Shown: positions 1-7,214 of the stretch, one piece after another
Layout: each line of letters begins with the position of its first letter
Position numbering within the stretch: the stretch's first letter is position 1
DNA from: CAZPQM01 sp964588995
GTDB taxonomy: Bacteria; Pseudomonadota; Alphaproteobacteria; Rickettsiales; UBA8987
Length of the DNA: 64,000 nt
Direction of reading: 5' to 3'
NCBI GenBank assembly: GCA_964588995.1
Contig: CAZPQM010000002.1
Span: forward strand, 1 to 64,000
Program-made: the position numbers and the translations under genes
Notes under the pieces: model-generated
Seen by the model: the letters and a program-made list of their open reading frames with translations, nothing else
Databases searched by the model: none
Told to the model about the DNA's origin: nothing

Positions 1-38
1 TGCACTTGCGGCAATCAAAACCCTGCTTAAACTCAGAA

Positions 39-1022
39 TTAGCTAACAGTGTCTAAAGTGGCAATGCTGCTGGCCAAAGCAAGCTGCGGCCTTGGGTATA
101 ACGCCGTTTCAAGTATGTAGTCCATCATATCACCAAGCACACCCGGTGGGCGTTCAATCTCTGGTGGTGTTGGTGGTGGCGGTAACACCTTGTCGGGATT
201 GCCATAGCTGAAACTATCCACTTCAGGCACGTTAGGATTCCAGCCGTTCTGCTGCGCTAAATAGACCAGCGTTCCAATAGTCACACCCTCCCTGGTAAAG
301 CTGCGCCAAACCGCCTGACAGTCGCTTTGATTGTAACGCTTACCCGCCTTTGCGCTCCACTGGTGAAACAACGTACATGCCGCATCGCCAAACTCATCGC
401 GTAACGCCATGCCAATTTTCAACCAGTCATCACGTGGACAATCGGATGATATATAATCCAGCATCTCCGCAGCCTGTGACAGTGATACATCATCAAAATC
501 ACGAGGCTGATAGTCTGGCACATGATACCTGGGCTTTGGAAACCTGGCATCCAGAAACGTAAATACATCCGAATTAATACACGGCAATTCCGCGCCAATG
601 ATGTCATCTGCTGACCAGGTGTAGGGCTTGCCTGTCTTGCGGTGCGGGCTGGGTGGTATGGTGGTAATGCGCTTGTCTGATAGCAACTCAATGATGGCCT
701 TGCCGTTGCTTTTCCAGCAGTTGGAAGCCTCGCCATCATACCGATAAAACGCCGTAAATCCCTTAGATCCAACCTTACGTACAGGCGTTTCACCTGCAAG
801 CGCATAGACCGATTGACCGATGGGCTCATCCGTATCAATATCCAATGCAATCACGTTGCTGGACGTGCCGCACACTAACCCGTATTCATTGCCTGACCAG
901 CCAGATACTACCTGTTTAGCGGGTAACTCATAAAAGTAATCACTCCACTTAACAACCGGCACGCCTTGCTTTAATGGGATAACGCATAAACCGTTTTCAA
1001 GAAATGCTGTGTACATTTGCAA
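39..1022 (-). CDS. Truncated primase-polymerase (prim-pol/PriCT type) of an integrated element
   Basis: The 327-residue product resembles the replication proteins of phages and integrative elements. Residues 1-150 match a bifunctional primase-polymerase fold: an ENGLCVIPL start, a GLVCGTSSNVIALDID segment carrying the acidic metal ligands, and a conserved PPSPHRKTGKPYTW segment. Residues about 180-260 look like a PriCT domain (DDWLKIGMALRDEFG). Relatives continue after the ERPPGVLGDMMDYILETA segment into a long helicase-like DUF3987 region. Here a stop falls just after LALASSIATLDTVS, so the motor half is missing or lies out of frame beyond the window edge. The gene is probably a decayed fragment of the island. 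The family call rests on recognised motifs, not a search. Confidence 0.7.
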   Translation of the reverse strand: MQMYTAFLENGLCVIPLKQGVPVVKWSDYFYELPAKQVVSGWSGNEYGLVCGTSSNVIALDIDTDEPIGQSVYALAGETPVRKVGSKGFTAFYRYDGEASNCWKSNGKAIIELLSDKRITTIPPSPHRKTGKPYTWSADDIIGAELPCINSDVFTFLDARFPKPRYHVPDYQPRDFDDVSLSQAAEMLDYISSDCPRDDWLKIGMALRDEFGDAACTLFHQWSAKAGKRYNQSDCQAVWRSFTREGVTIGTLVYLAQQNGWNPNVPEVDSFSYGNPDKVLPPPPTPPEIERPPGVLGDMMDYILETALYPRPQLALASSIATLDTVS

Positions 1023-1077
1023 ACTCGTTTACGAGTATACGCCCATCGAATGCATGCCATCTCGGTGATCGTTAAAA

Positions 1078-1296
1078 CTATTCCCCATCACGGGCCTCAC
1101 GCATTTTAGCTTGCGCTTGCAATAGGTCGCCCTCAAACCAGCCTTTAGAGTTTGCTCCAAGCTCGATCGGGGGAGGGAACTCACCCGCCTGTATTTTGCG
1201 GTAAAGCGTTGCAGGAGAAATTCCGAAAATCTCGCAAACTTGAGCTTTTCTTATTATAGGTTCGAGTTTCGGTTTTAAGTTTTCATTGTCAGTCAT
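1078..1296 (-). CDS. AlpA-family excisionase/transcriptional regulator
   Basis: This 72-residue protein has a MerR/AlpA-type winged helix: VCEIFGISPATLYRKIQAGEFPPPIEL, followed by a GWFEGDLLQAQ segment. AlpA proteins in P4-like elements regulate or assist integrase-mediated excision. The start was placed at the internal ATG at 1296 because an AGAGAGG ribosome-binding site lies about 8 bases upstream. The longer reading adds 13 residues with no support. It lies between the truncated primase and an unknown gene, all on the same strand as the integrase, as expected for the control gene of the element. Confidence 0.8.
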   Translation of the reverse strand: MTDNENLKPKLEPIIRKAQVCEIFGISPATLYRKIQAGEFPPPIELGANSKGWFEGDLLQAQAKMREARDGE

Positions 1297-1440
1297 AAGA
1301 TGCCTCTCTTGTTCATTACTAATCCTGACAATCATCGCACCCTGAAATGCGAAATAAAGTGCGATAAATTATTTTAACGCAGACCTAACCTACTGATATA
1401 CAGATGCGATTTAATATAGTTAATATAAATATTAGGAGAG

Positions 1441-2166
1441 TTATTTATCGCGTTTTTTTTCTAACCTGAGGAGGGCTACATCTGCCTGATACATCTCCTT
1501 CGTAATGTAGCGCCTTACGCTTGCCTTTTGAGGTTCTTTGCCCTGGGGATGTTCAACGCGATAATCAGAAAATAATTCGTCTATTTCTTTCTGATAATCA
1601 TCCAGCAAGTTTCTTTTATGGAATTTTTCCAAATACATATAGAATATGGTTTTCGCACTAGCTGGTCTTCCCGGCCGTCTGCGTTCATCTTGTATTTTTT
1701 CTGCGCAATCATCCTCGTAAGGATAACGCTCATCATTTTCTAGTACGTATTTTAACTCGTCGCGCTTGAAATACAGAGTGCCATGGCATCTTTCACTGTC
1801 CTTGGGGATTATTGTTTTATCATCAAGGTTAGTGGCATTAATCCAGATATAAGTGTCTTTATAGGGGTTATTGCTTAATTCTTTTACTTCAGCTGCAATA
1901 GGTAGCCAATTTGTTAACCATAGGCTGGGTTTGATTGTATAATTTTCACCGTCAGTAAGTAGAATAAAATAACCTCTAATCCAGCCACGGCTTAAAATTT
2001 TGGCCAGTATTTCTCTGGCGTCATAGTAAGACTGGTTCCGTTCGACTCGTAGTTTCTCGTATTCTGGAAAACTAATATCAGCACTTAGCATTTTGCCTAA
2101 TATTAAATGCTCAGCTTGAGGCACGGTTAAATCATCTTTATCAATACTACGAATATTCTCTAGCAT
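1441..2166 (-). CDS. Hypothetical protein of the integrated element
   Basis: I do not recognise this 241-residue protein. It has no signal peptide or membrane segment and is rich in charged residues. The middle (residues 60-140) is rich in aromatic residues and looks globular. A basic RRRPGRPASAKT stretch around residue 165 resembles an AT-hook-like GRP motif, and the C-terminus is a lysine- and arginine-rich helix. Proteins of this kind commonly accompany integrase and AlpA in alphaproteobacterial islands, where a DNA-binding role is plausible. It is separated from the integrase by about 90 bases and codes in the same direction. Confidence 0.5.
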   Translation of the reverse strand: MLENIRSIDKDDLTVPQAEHLILGKMLSADISFPEYEKLRVERNQSYYDAREILAKILSRGWIRGYFILLTDGENYTIKPSLWLTNWLPIAAEVKELSNNPYKDTYIWINATNLDDKTIIPKDSERCHGTLYFKRDELKYVLENDERYPYEDDCAEKIQDERRRPGRPASAKTIFYMYLEKFHKRNLLDDYQKEIDELFSDYRVEHPQGKEPQKASVRRYITKEMYQADVALLRLEKKRDK

Positions 2167-2259
2167 AAAACGCCTCTACTTGCGTTGCTCTACATGTGAA
2201 GAAATGAGGCGGCAGCGAGTGTAGAGTGTTCCCGCGTTCGGTAGCGAGCCTAGCCGCCT

Positions 2260-3468
2260 CTACTTTGTTTTAGCACTGGCGAAAGGTATTGCCAACCCAT
2301 CCACATAATCCGCCCATTCCTGCATCATTTTGCGGCGTTCGTCTAAAAACTCGGCTCGGTCATAAGCGGCATCTATTTTGCTGCGCTTGGCGTGAGCGAG
2401 TTGCAGGTCGATTACTTCGTGGCGGTAGCCGAGTTTTTCTTTAATGCTGCTCATGGCTAAGGCTCTGAATCCATGGCCTGTCATCCGGCCTTTATATCCA
2501 AGGCGCTCAATAGCTTTAAGAACCGTATTATTACTCATAGAGATTCTGGGCTTAAACTGACTGGGGAAAATATGCTCTCGTGTGCCACTGATAGGTTTTA
2601 GTTGCTCCAAGATTGTTATTGCTTGATTCGATAGTGGGACAATGTGTGAACGACGCATTTTCATCCGTTCTGCAGGAATCACCCACTGCTTGGCTTTGAA
2701 GTCAATTTCATCCCAGCGAGCATTAATCATCTCGCTGGTACGAACGAAGGTGAGCATAAGAAATTTGATAGCTAAACGGGTTTGTATATAGAGCCGCGCA
2801 TCATTACGTTCTAATGTTTCAATAAAGGCAGGTAGTTCGCCTACGTCAATCGCGGCGTAATGCGCCTTTTTATAGGCTTCCAGTGCGCCTTTGAGGTCTG
2901 CGGTGGGATCACGTTCAGCTCGCCCGGTAACGATAGCATAGCGAAATACTTGTCCGGATACTTGCATCATACGCCTTGCTAATTCATGCGCGCCACGCTT
3001 TTCAATCTTGCGAAGTGTATCGAGTAATATGGGAGGAGTGATATCTTTGATAGGACGGTTGCCAATATTTGGGAATATATCGTTTTCCAGCCGTTTGAGC
3101 ATATAATCGGCATAACGCTCAGTCCAACGCGGTTTCTGCTTATCAAACCATTCACGTGCTATAGCTTCAAACGTATTAATGGCGTTGATAGCATCAAGAC
3201 GTTTTGTTTCTTGCTTTACAACAGAAGGGTCTTGTCCGTTCGCTAGAAGTTTCTTGGCCTGATCTCTCCGTTCACGTGCATCGGCTAATGATATGGTTGG
3301 ATATACACCCAGCGCTAATAGTTTTTCTTTGCCGTTTAAACGGTACTTCAAGCGCCAATACTTACTGCCATTGGGCATAACATCCATGTAGAGGCCGCCA
3401 CCATCACCTTTTTTGTAACGTTTTTCCCTAGGCTTGAAATGTTTGCATTCTGTGTTGGTAAGAGGCAT
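2260..3468 (-). CDS. P4-type tyrosine recombinase (integrase)
   Basis: This is a site-specific integrase of about 402 residues. The N-terminal arm-binding domain (DUF4102 type) is seen as the KKGDGGGLYMDVMPNGSKYW segment followed by LGVYPTISLADARERRDQAK. A SAM-like core-binding domain covers roughly residues 100-200. The catalytic domain has the first Arg in FVRTSEMINARWDEID, the His-x-x-Arg box in GHGFRALAMS, and the Tyr in AAYDRAEFLDERRKMMQEW. The start was put at the ATG at 3468 because family members begin MPLT; a GTG at 3498 would add ten residues that merely translate the upstream repeats. The gene sits 165 bases from the 3' end of tRNA-Gln, the usual place for an integrase whose element entered that tRNA. 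Confidence 0.93.
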   Translation of the reverse strand: MPLTNTECKHFKPREKRYKKGDGGGLYMDVMPNGSKYWRLKYRLNGKEKLLALGVYPTISLADARERRDQAKKLLANGQDPSVVKQETKRLDAINAINTFEAIAREWFDKQKPRWTERYADYMLKRLENDIFPNIGNRPIKDITPPILLDTLRKIEKRGAHELARRMMQVSGQVFRYAIVTGRAERDPTADLKGALEAYKKAHYAAIDVGELPAFIETLERNDARLYIQTRLAIKFLMLTFVRTSEMINARWDEIDFKAKQWVIPAERMKMRRSHIVPLSNQAITILEQLKPISGTREHIFPSQFKPRISMSNNTVLKAIERLGYKGRMTGHGFRALAMSSIKEKLGYRHEVIDLQLAHAKRSKIDAAYDRAEFLDERRKMMQEWADYVDGLAIPFASAKTK

Positions 3469-3470
3469 TT

Positions 3471-3520
3471 GGGGGTATCTCACAAATGGGGGTATCACAT
3501 ATACCCCAATTTATACCCCC
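3471..3520. repeat. Four GGGGTAT boxes upstream of the integrase (putative arm-type sites)
   Basis: GGGGGTAT occurs at 3471-3478 and 3488-3495. The same box occurs inverted as ATACCCC at 3501-3507 and ATACCCCC at 3513-3520. They are evenly spaced between the integrase start and the tRNA. The layout suits binding sites for the integrase arm domain or for autoregulation of its promoter. That role is inferred from position and repetition only. Confidence 0.55.
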
Positions 3521-3633
3521 AATTACATGAGATGGGAAGAACTATTATGAAACGCCCTGAGTAGAGAAAAAAGCTGCTTTCTTTGATGAGTAAGGTAAAT
3601 TGGAATCTGATGGTGCTGTATGAAATAGGGAGA

Positions 3634-3708
3634 TGGCTGGGGTGGCAGGATTCGAACCTGCGCATGGCGATACCAAAAACCGCTGCCTTACCGCTTGGCT
3701 ACACCCCA
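3634..3708 (-). tRNA. tRNA-Gln (anticodon UUG), probable integration target
   Basis: Read on the minus strand, the 75 bases fold as a complete cloverleaf. The acceptor arm TGGGGTG pairs with CACCCCA. The D arm is GCC/GGC. The anticodon arm is GCGGT/ATCGC with loop TTTTGGT, giving anticodon TTG at positions 34-36. The T arm GCAGG/CCTGC carries the TTCGAAT loop, and CCA is encoded. The integrase follows directly downstream of its 3' end, so this end is the likely attachment site, restored by the element on entry. The second att copy would lie before the start of this window. Confidence 0.95.
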
Positions 3709-3766
3709 GTATAGAAAATGAGAGGTTTATATAGCCAATCCGCAGCAAGAGTGCAAGAGGCTTTCT

Positions 3767-4078
3767 TTACCGGGTTTCTGCTTCGATCCATTGCAAAAAG
3801 CCCGGATGGCCGCCGGTCACGGGCAGCTTCAGGATGCAGGGCGTATCATAGGGGTGCAGCTCGTTCAGCCGGGCGATCAGGCGCTCGCTCGCGGCCTCAC
3901 TGGTTTTCAGCAGCACCGGGTATTCCGTGCTCTGCTGCGCCTTGCCTTCCCAGCGATAGCAGGAGGTGATGTCCGGCAGGCGGTTCGCGCAGGCGATTAA
4001 GCGCTCGTCCAACAGGGTGAGTGGGATGGCTTCCGCATCCTGCGATGTGCCGAACGTCGTGTAGATCAGTGTTGCCAT
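3767..4078 (-). CDS. cutA: Divalent cation tolerance protein CutA
   Basis: This 103-residue protein has the usual CutA length and ferredoxin-like trimeric fold signature. It starts with a beta strand (ATLIYTTFGT), then has the LLDERLIACANRLPDITSCYRWEGK segment, a VLLKTSEAASERLIARLNELHPYDTPCIL segment and a C-terminal FLQWIEAETR strand and helix. CutA proteins bind copper and other divalent ions; their physiological role is not settled. It stands alone between tRNA-Gln and a repeat-rich spacer, on the same strand as the tRNA. The family identification is firm; substrate and function remain general. Confidence 0.93.
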   Translation of the reverse strand: MATLIYTTFGTSQDAEAIPLTLLDERLIACANRLPDITSCYRWEGKAQQSTEYPVLLKTSEAASERLIARLNELHPYDTPCILKLPVTGGHPGFLQWIEAETR

Positions 4079-4140
4079 GGCTCTACCCTATCGTGGTTCA
4101 GGGGCGGAGTCCAGAGGGAAGGGGTGATGGGTGTTAGGTT

Positions 4141-4168
4141 TGAGGTTTGAGGTTTGAGGTTTGAGGTT
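4141..4168. repeat. Tandem heptamer repeat (TGAGGTT x4)
   Basis: Four perfect head-to-tail copies of TGAGGTT occupy 4141-4168, preceded by a partial copy. This is a simple slippage-prone microsatellite at the start of the repeat-rich spacer between cutA and prs. No coding or obvious regulatory role is visible. Confidence 0.85.
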
Positions 4169-4179
4169 TTAGGGAATAT

Positions 4180-4263
4180 GTCATCCTGAGCGGAGCGGTA
4201 GCGTAGCCGAAGGATCTTAATACTGAGGCGCAATTAGATTCTTCGCTTCGCTCAGAATGACGG
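4180..4263. repeat. Interspersed palindromic repeat, family A
   Basis: The left arm begins GTCATCCTGAGCGGAGCGG and ends near GAAGGATCTT at 4217. The right arm, AGATTCTTCGCTTCGCTCAGAATGAC, is its approximate inverse, so the unit can form a long imperfect hairpin. A shorter relative, TCATCCTGAGCGGAGTCGAAGGATC, recurs at 4380-4404. Elements of this type are commonly scattered in intergenic regions of some alphaproteobacteria. Confidence 0.75.
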
Positions 4264-4296
4264 GTGGGGGTGTCAGGTGGTTAGGTTAGTATTAAT

Positions 4297-4365
4297 GCCC
4301 CCCTCCCAACCTCCCCCCGCAAGCAGGGGGGGAGTAGAAAAGTGCCGCAAGCGGGGGGAGGAGTG
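4297..4365. repeat. Interspersed C/G-tract repeat, family B
   Basis: The CCCCCCTCCCAACC tract followed by CCCCCCGCAAGCAGGGGGGG forms a hairpin-capable unit, and a second GCGGGGGGAGGAG tract lies to its right. The same type of C-tract/CGGGG motif occurs inside guaA at about 22382-22488. This copy is a relative sitting in non-coding DNA. Confidence 0.7.
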
Positions 4366-4409
4366 ACAGTTCGGATCGTCATCCTGAGCGGAGTCGAAGG
4401 ATCTTTTAC

Positions 4410-4500
4410 CCCGTCATCACGAGGAGGGCGTTAGCCCGACGTGGTGATCTCAAGCTGCAGCCCGGGATGGCTTCGTCGTTTCACTCCTCGCAATGACGGG
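4410..4500. repeat. Interspersed inverted repeat, family C
   Basis: The unit starts CCGTCATCACGAGGAGGGCG and ends TTTCACTCCTCGCAATGACGG. Its two ends are near-inverse copies of each other (CGTCATNNCGAGGAG). A decayed relative, GCTTCGCAATGACGCG, is seen near 33850. Apart from these repeats I see no gene in 4079-4657. Confidence 0.7.
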
Positions 4501-4657
4501 CTGGGGTGTTAGGTTTTGGGTGTTGCACCTCTATGGCTTCGGGTAGAATGGGCAGAAAGCGCGTAACGCCCTAAAATAGGTTTACATAGCGCTTCTTTTT
4601 TGCTATATCCGTGCGTCTTTACCGATAGCTAATGATAGGAATTCCAGGTTTGCGGCC

Positions 4658-5605
4658 ATGAAAATTCTCGCCGGAAATAGTAACCAAGCGCTGGCTCAGG
4701 ACATCTCGCGGTATTTGAAAGTGCCGCTGATGGATGCATCCGTGCGCCGTTTTGCCGATCAGGAAGTGTTTGTCGAGGTGAATGAGAATGTCCGCGGTGA
4801 AGACGTGTTTTTGATTCAATCGACCTCCTATCCGGCGAATGACCATATTATGGAGCTGCTGGTCTGTTTGGATGCGTTGCGGCGGGCTTCAGCGCGTCGG
4901 ATTACGGCGGTCGTCCCGTATTTCGGCTATGCACGGCAGGACCGGAAGCCGGGGCCAAGAACGCCTATTTCCGCCAAGCTGGTTGCGAACCTGATTACGA
5001 CGGCAGGGGCGAGCCGGGTGCTGACGATGGACTTACATGCCGGGCAAATTCAGGGATTTTTCGATATTCCGCTGGACAACCTCTATGCTTCGCCTGTGTT
5101 GGTTAAGGATATCCGCAAGAATTACGATACGGATAATGTGACTGTGATTTCGCCAGATGTCGGCGGTGTGGTGCGTGCGCGAGCGCTTGCGAAAAAGATT
5201 GACGCGGACCTTGCGATTGTGGATAAGCGGCGGGAGCGTGCCGGTATTTCCGAGGTGATGAACATTATCGGGGATATTAAAGGGCGCGATTGCGTGATTG
5301 TGGATGATATTATCGATTCGGCAGGCACGATGTGTAATGCCGCAAACGCGATTATGGAACAGGGTGCGAAGTCGGTTTCGGCTTATGTGACGCATGGCGT
5401 GCTTTCCGGGCCGGCGGTGGATCGGATTAATAAATCGGCGCTGACCTCGCTTTCCGTAACGGATTCGATTCCGCTGAATGATGAGGCGGAGAATGAAAGC
5501 AAAATCCGCACCGTGACGGTGGCGCCCTTGATCGCGGAAGCGATGCGCCGCATTTCGGAAGAAACGTCCGTATCCAGCCTGTTTGACGAGGCTGCGGTCG
5601 GGTAA
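4658..5605 (+). CDS. prs: Ribose-phosphate pyrophosphokinase
   Basis: This enzyme makes PRPP from ribose-5-phosphate and ATP for nucleotide, histidine and NAD synthesis. The 315-residue length is typical. Visible family motifs are the N-terminal [22 protein letters not shown] segment, the ATP-binding [13 protein letters not shown] flexible loop near residue 98, the [14 protein letters not shown] segment, and the PRPP-binding [13 protein letters not shown] loop near residue 215. The ATG at 4658 fits the conserved MKILAGNSN beginning. It is monocistronic or leads into rplY, 228 bases downstream. No unusual residues were seen. Confidence 0.97.
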   Translation: MKILAGNSNQALAQDISRYLKVPLMDASVRRFADQEVFVEVNENVRGEDVFLIQSTSYPANDHIMELLVCLDALRRASARRITAVVPYFGYARQDRKPGPRTPISAKLVANLITTAGASRVLTMDLHAGQIQGFFDIPLDNLYASPVLVKDIRKNYDTDNVTVISPDVGGVVRARALAKKIDADLAIVDKRRERAGISEVMNIIGDIKGRDCVIVDDIIDSAGTMCNAANAIMEQGAKSVSAYVTHGVLSGPAVDRINKSALTSLSVTDSIPLNDEAENESKIRTVTVAPLIAEAMRRISEETSVSSLFDEAAVG

Positions 5606-5652
5606 GTAATGCAATGGCGTCGCCTGAATCGCTATGCGATTTCAGGGCGATC

Positions 5653-5803
5653 TTTCTCTCGGTTTGGTGAGAGAGGTTAAAAAAGATTCCCCTAGAATTG
5701 ACGGTGTCAATTCAGGGAATAACACATAACCAAGGTGAGCCAGTAGGCGAGCTCTTTAGTCGCGCGAAAGCGCGTTAGGTTCATTTGCACAGCCAGTAGG
5801 CGA
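5653..5803 (+). other. Structured spacer between prs and rplY: hairpins and a 12-base direct repeat
   Basis: CTCTC at 5656-5660 pairs with GAGAG at 5669-5673. GAATTGAC at 5695-5702 pairs with GTCAATTC at 5705-5712 across a 2-base loop and is extended by TTCCC/GGGAA. The direct repeat GCCAGTAGGCGA lies at 5739-5750 and 5792-5803, just before the rplY ribosome-binding site. One hairpin could end prs transcription, although no long T tract follows. The direct repeat could belong to an rplY leader, but that is a guess. Confidence 0.5.
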
Positions 5804-5833
5804 AGCAAGGAGCAATTAATAAGGAGAAAACAG

Positions 5834-6481
5834 ATGACTGAAACAACGACATTACAGGCAGAAACCCGACCTGCATCCGGCACCGGTGCTGCACGCGCAA
5901 GCCGCCGTGAAGGGAAGACTCCGGCGATTGTCTACGGTGGCAAGAAGGACAATGTCCAGATTGTTCTCAATGAAAATGAGGTAATTTCCGAATATTACAA
6001 GGGGCATTTCACCTCGCGCATTGTTGATTTGGAGATTGACGGGAAAAAAGAGCGCGTGATTGCGCGCGATATACAACTGGACCCGATTACGGATTTACCA
6101 CTACACGTTGATTTTCTGCGGCTGGAAGGCGTTGATAAAGTAGTCGTGCAGGTGCCGGTGAAATTCATCAACCGTGAAAAATCTCCCGGTATCAAGCGTG
6201 GCGGCGTATTGAACAAAGTCCGTCGTGATATTGAACTGATCTGCCCGCCGGATGTGATTCCGGAAGGGGTAGTGGCTGATCTTTCAGGCCTGAAAATCCG
6301 CGATAGTATTCACTACAGCCAGATTGAAATTCCTGAAGGGTGCGTCCCGACGATTACCGATCGTGACTTTACGATTGCGACGATTGCTGGTCGGATTAAG
6401 AAAGAAGAGCAGGTGGAAGAGGCTGTAGCAATTGAAGGCGCTGAAGAGGTTGAAGAAGACGAAGAGGGCGCTGAAGAGTAA
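5834..6481 (+). CDS. rplY: 50S ribosomal protein L25/general stress protein Ctc
   Basis: This is a 215-residue long-form L25 (Ctc/TL5 type) that binds 5S rRNA. The N-terminal domain carries GTGAARASRREGKTPAIVYGG (RNA-binding basic residues), then HFTSRIVDLEIDGKKERVIARDIQLDPITDLPLHVDF. The C-terminal TL5 domain follows from about residue 100 (VVQVPVKFINREKSPGIKRGGVL). The last 25 residues are highly acidic, a common feature of these proteins. AAGGAG lies 8 bases before the ATG. It is followed by pth, a conserved rplY-pth-ychF order in alphaproteobacteria. Confidence 0.96.
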   Translation: MTETTTLQAETRPASGTGAARASRREGKTPAIVYGGKKDNVQIVLNENEVISEYYKGHFTSRIVDLEIDGKKERVIARDIQLDPITDLPLHVDFLRLEGVDKVVVQVPVKFINREKSPGIKRGGVLNKVRRDIELICPPDVIPEGVVADLSGLKIRDSIHYSQIEIPEGCVPTITDRDFTIATIAGRIKKEEQVEEAVAIEGAEEVEEDEEGAEE

Positions 6482-6490
6482 TTAATAGCT

Positions 6491-6570
6491 GTCATCCCGG
6501 CCTTGTGCCGGGATCTTAGCGGCTTGGTTTATGCGGCTCTGGGTCCCGGAATAGATCCGGGATGGCTATG
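6491..6570. repeat. Interspersed palindromic repeat, family D, between rplY and pth
   Basis: GTCATCCCGGCCTTGTGCCG near 6491 and CCGGAATAGATCCGGGATGG near 6547 are outward arms of a repeat whose halves carry CCCGG/CCGGG inversions. It fills nearly all the space between rplY and pth and ends only about 10 bases before the pth start codon, so it forms the pth 5' region. Confidence 0.7.
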
Positions 6571-6577
6571 GGTTGTT

Positions 6578-7162
6578 ATGATGTCATCTAGTTCTATCCT
6601 CCTTGTCGGCCTTGGCAATCCCGGAAAGAAATATGCGGGCACCCGGCACAATGTTGGGTTTGATGTCGTCGATCGGGTGGCAGCGCGTTATGGCCTGACC
6701 GGGCCGAAAACGAAATTCAACGCAGCGCTCTTTGAAGGCGAGATCGCTGGGCAGAAAGTTTACGCGCTGAAACCGCAAACCTTTATGAACCATTCCGGAC
6801 AATCCGTTCAGGCGGCGATGGCGTTTTATAAAGTGCCGCTAGAGCAAGTGGTCGTGATTCATGACGAGCTGGATGTGGCAGTGGGGAAGGTGAAAGCTAA
6901 GCTGGGTGGCGGCGCCGGTGGGCATAATGGTATTCGCGATATTGACCGGGCGTGCGGAAAGGAGTATCACCGTATCCGCATTGGTATTGACCATCCGGGT
7001 CATAAAGATCAGGTGCATGGCTATGTGCTCAAACCTTTTTCCACGCAACAGCAGCCAGTGATTGATGCAGTGGCGGAAGCGGTGGCGAAGCAGATAGAAG
7101 CGTTTATTTCCGACGGGCGGGAAACGTTTTTAACGAAGGTAGCGTTGGAGTTGGGTAAATAA
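6578..7162 (+). CDS. pth: Peptidyl-tRNA hydrolase
   Basis: The enzyme releases tRNA from peptidyl-tRNAs that drop off ribosomes. The 194-residue product shows the N-terminal LLVGLGNPGKKYAGTRHNVGF motif with the catalytic His in TRHNVG, then LKPQTFMNHSGQSV, HDELDVAVGKVKAKLGGGAGGHNGIR and YHRIRIGIDHPGH. The start is taken at the ATG at 6578 (or the adjacent one at 6581), where similarity begins. An upstream ATG at 6503 would translate the interspersed repeat as 25 extra residues. There is no good Shine-Dalgarno sequence; only repeat-derived GGGATGG precedes the start. Confidence 0.96.
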   Translation: MMSSSSILLVGLGNPGKKYAGTRHNVGFDVVDRVAARYGLTGPKTKFNAALFEGEIAGQKVYALKPQTFMNHSGQSVQAAMAFYKVPLEQVVVIHDELDVAVGKVKAKLGGGAGGHNGIRDIDRACGKEYHRIRIGIDHPGHKDQVHGYVLKPFSTQQQPVIDAVAEAVAKQIEAFISDGRETFLTKVALELGK

Positions 7163-7168
7163 ATAGGG

Positions 7169-7186
7169 GCTTCCTTAAAAGGAAGC
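7169..7186 (+). terminator. Perfect hairpin between pth and ychF
   Basis: GCTTCCTT at 7169-7176 pairs with AAGGAAGC at 7179-7186 around a 2-base spacer. It lies just after the pth stop. The following bases (ATTATATAC) are A/T rich but not a T tract, so it may be a weak terminator or a processing/stability hairpin. Confidence 0.45.
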
Positions 7187-7214
7187 ATTATATACGCTTC
7201 AGAAAGGAAAAAGC

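Noticed and set aside
3545..3969. ORFs on both strands overlapping tRNA-Gln and cutA
   Set aside because: They are readings through the tRNA gene and antisense to cutA, with no protein-like features.
4079..4657. Possible small RNA or CRISPR-like array in the repeat-rich spacer
   Set aside because: The repeats are of different families, with no regular spacer-repeat pattern and no cas genes; the heptamer is a microsatellite.
6503..6577. Upstream in-frame extension of pth (25 residues)
   Set aside because: It translates the interspersed repeat, has no similarity to Pth, and the family begins at the MSSSSILLVGLGNPG region; kept only as a finding.
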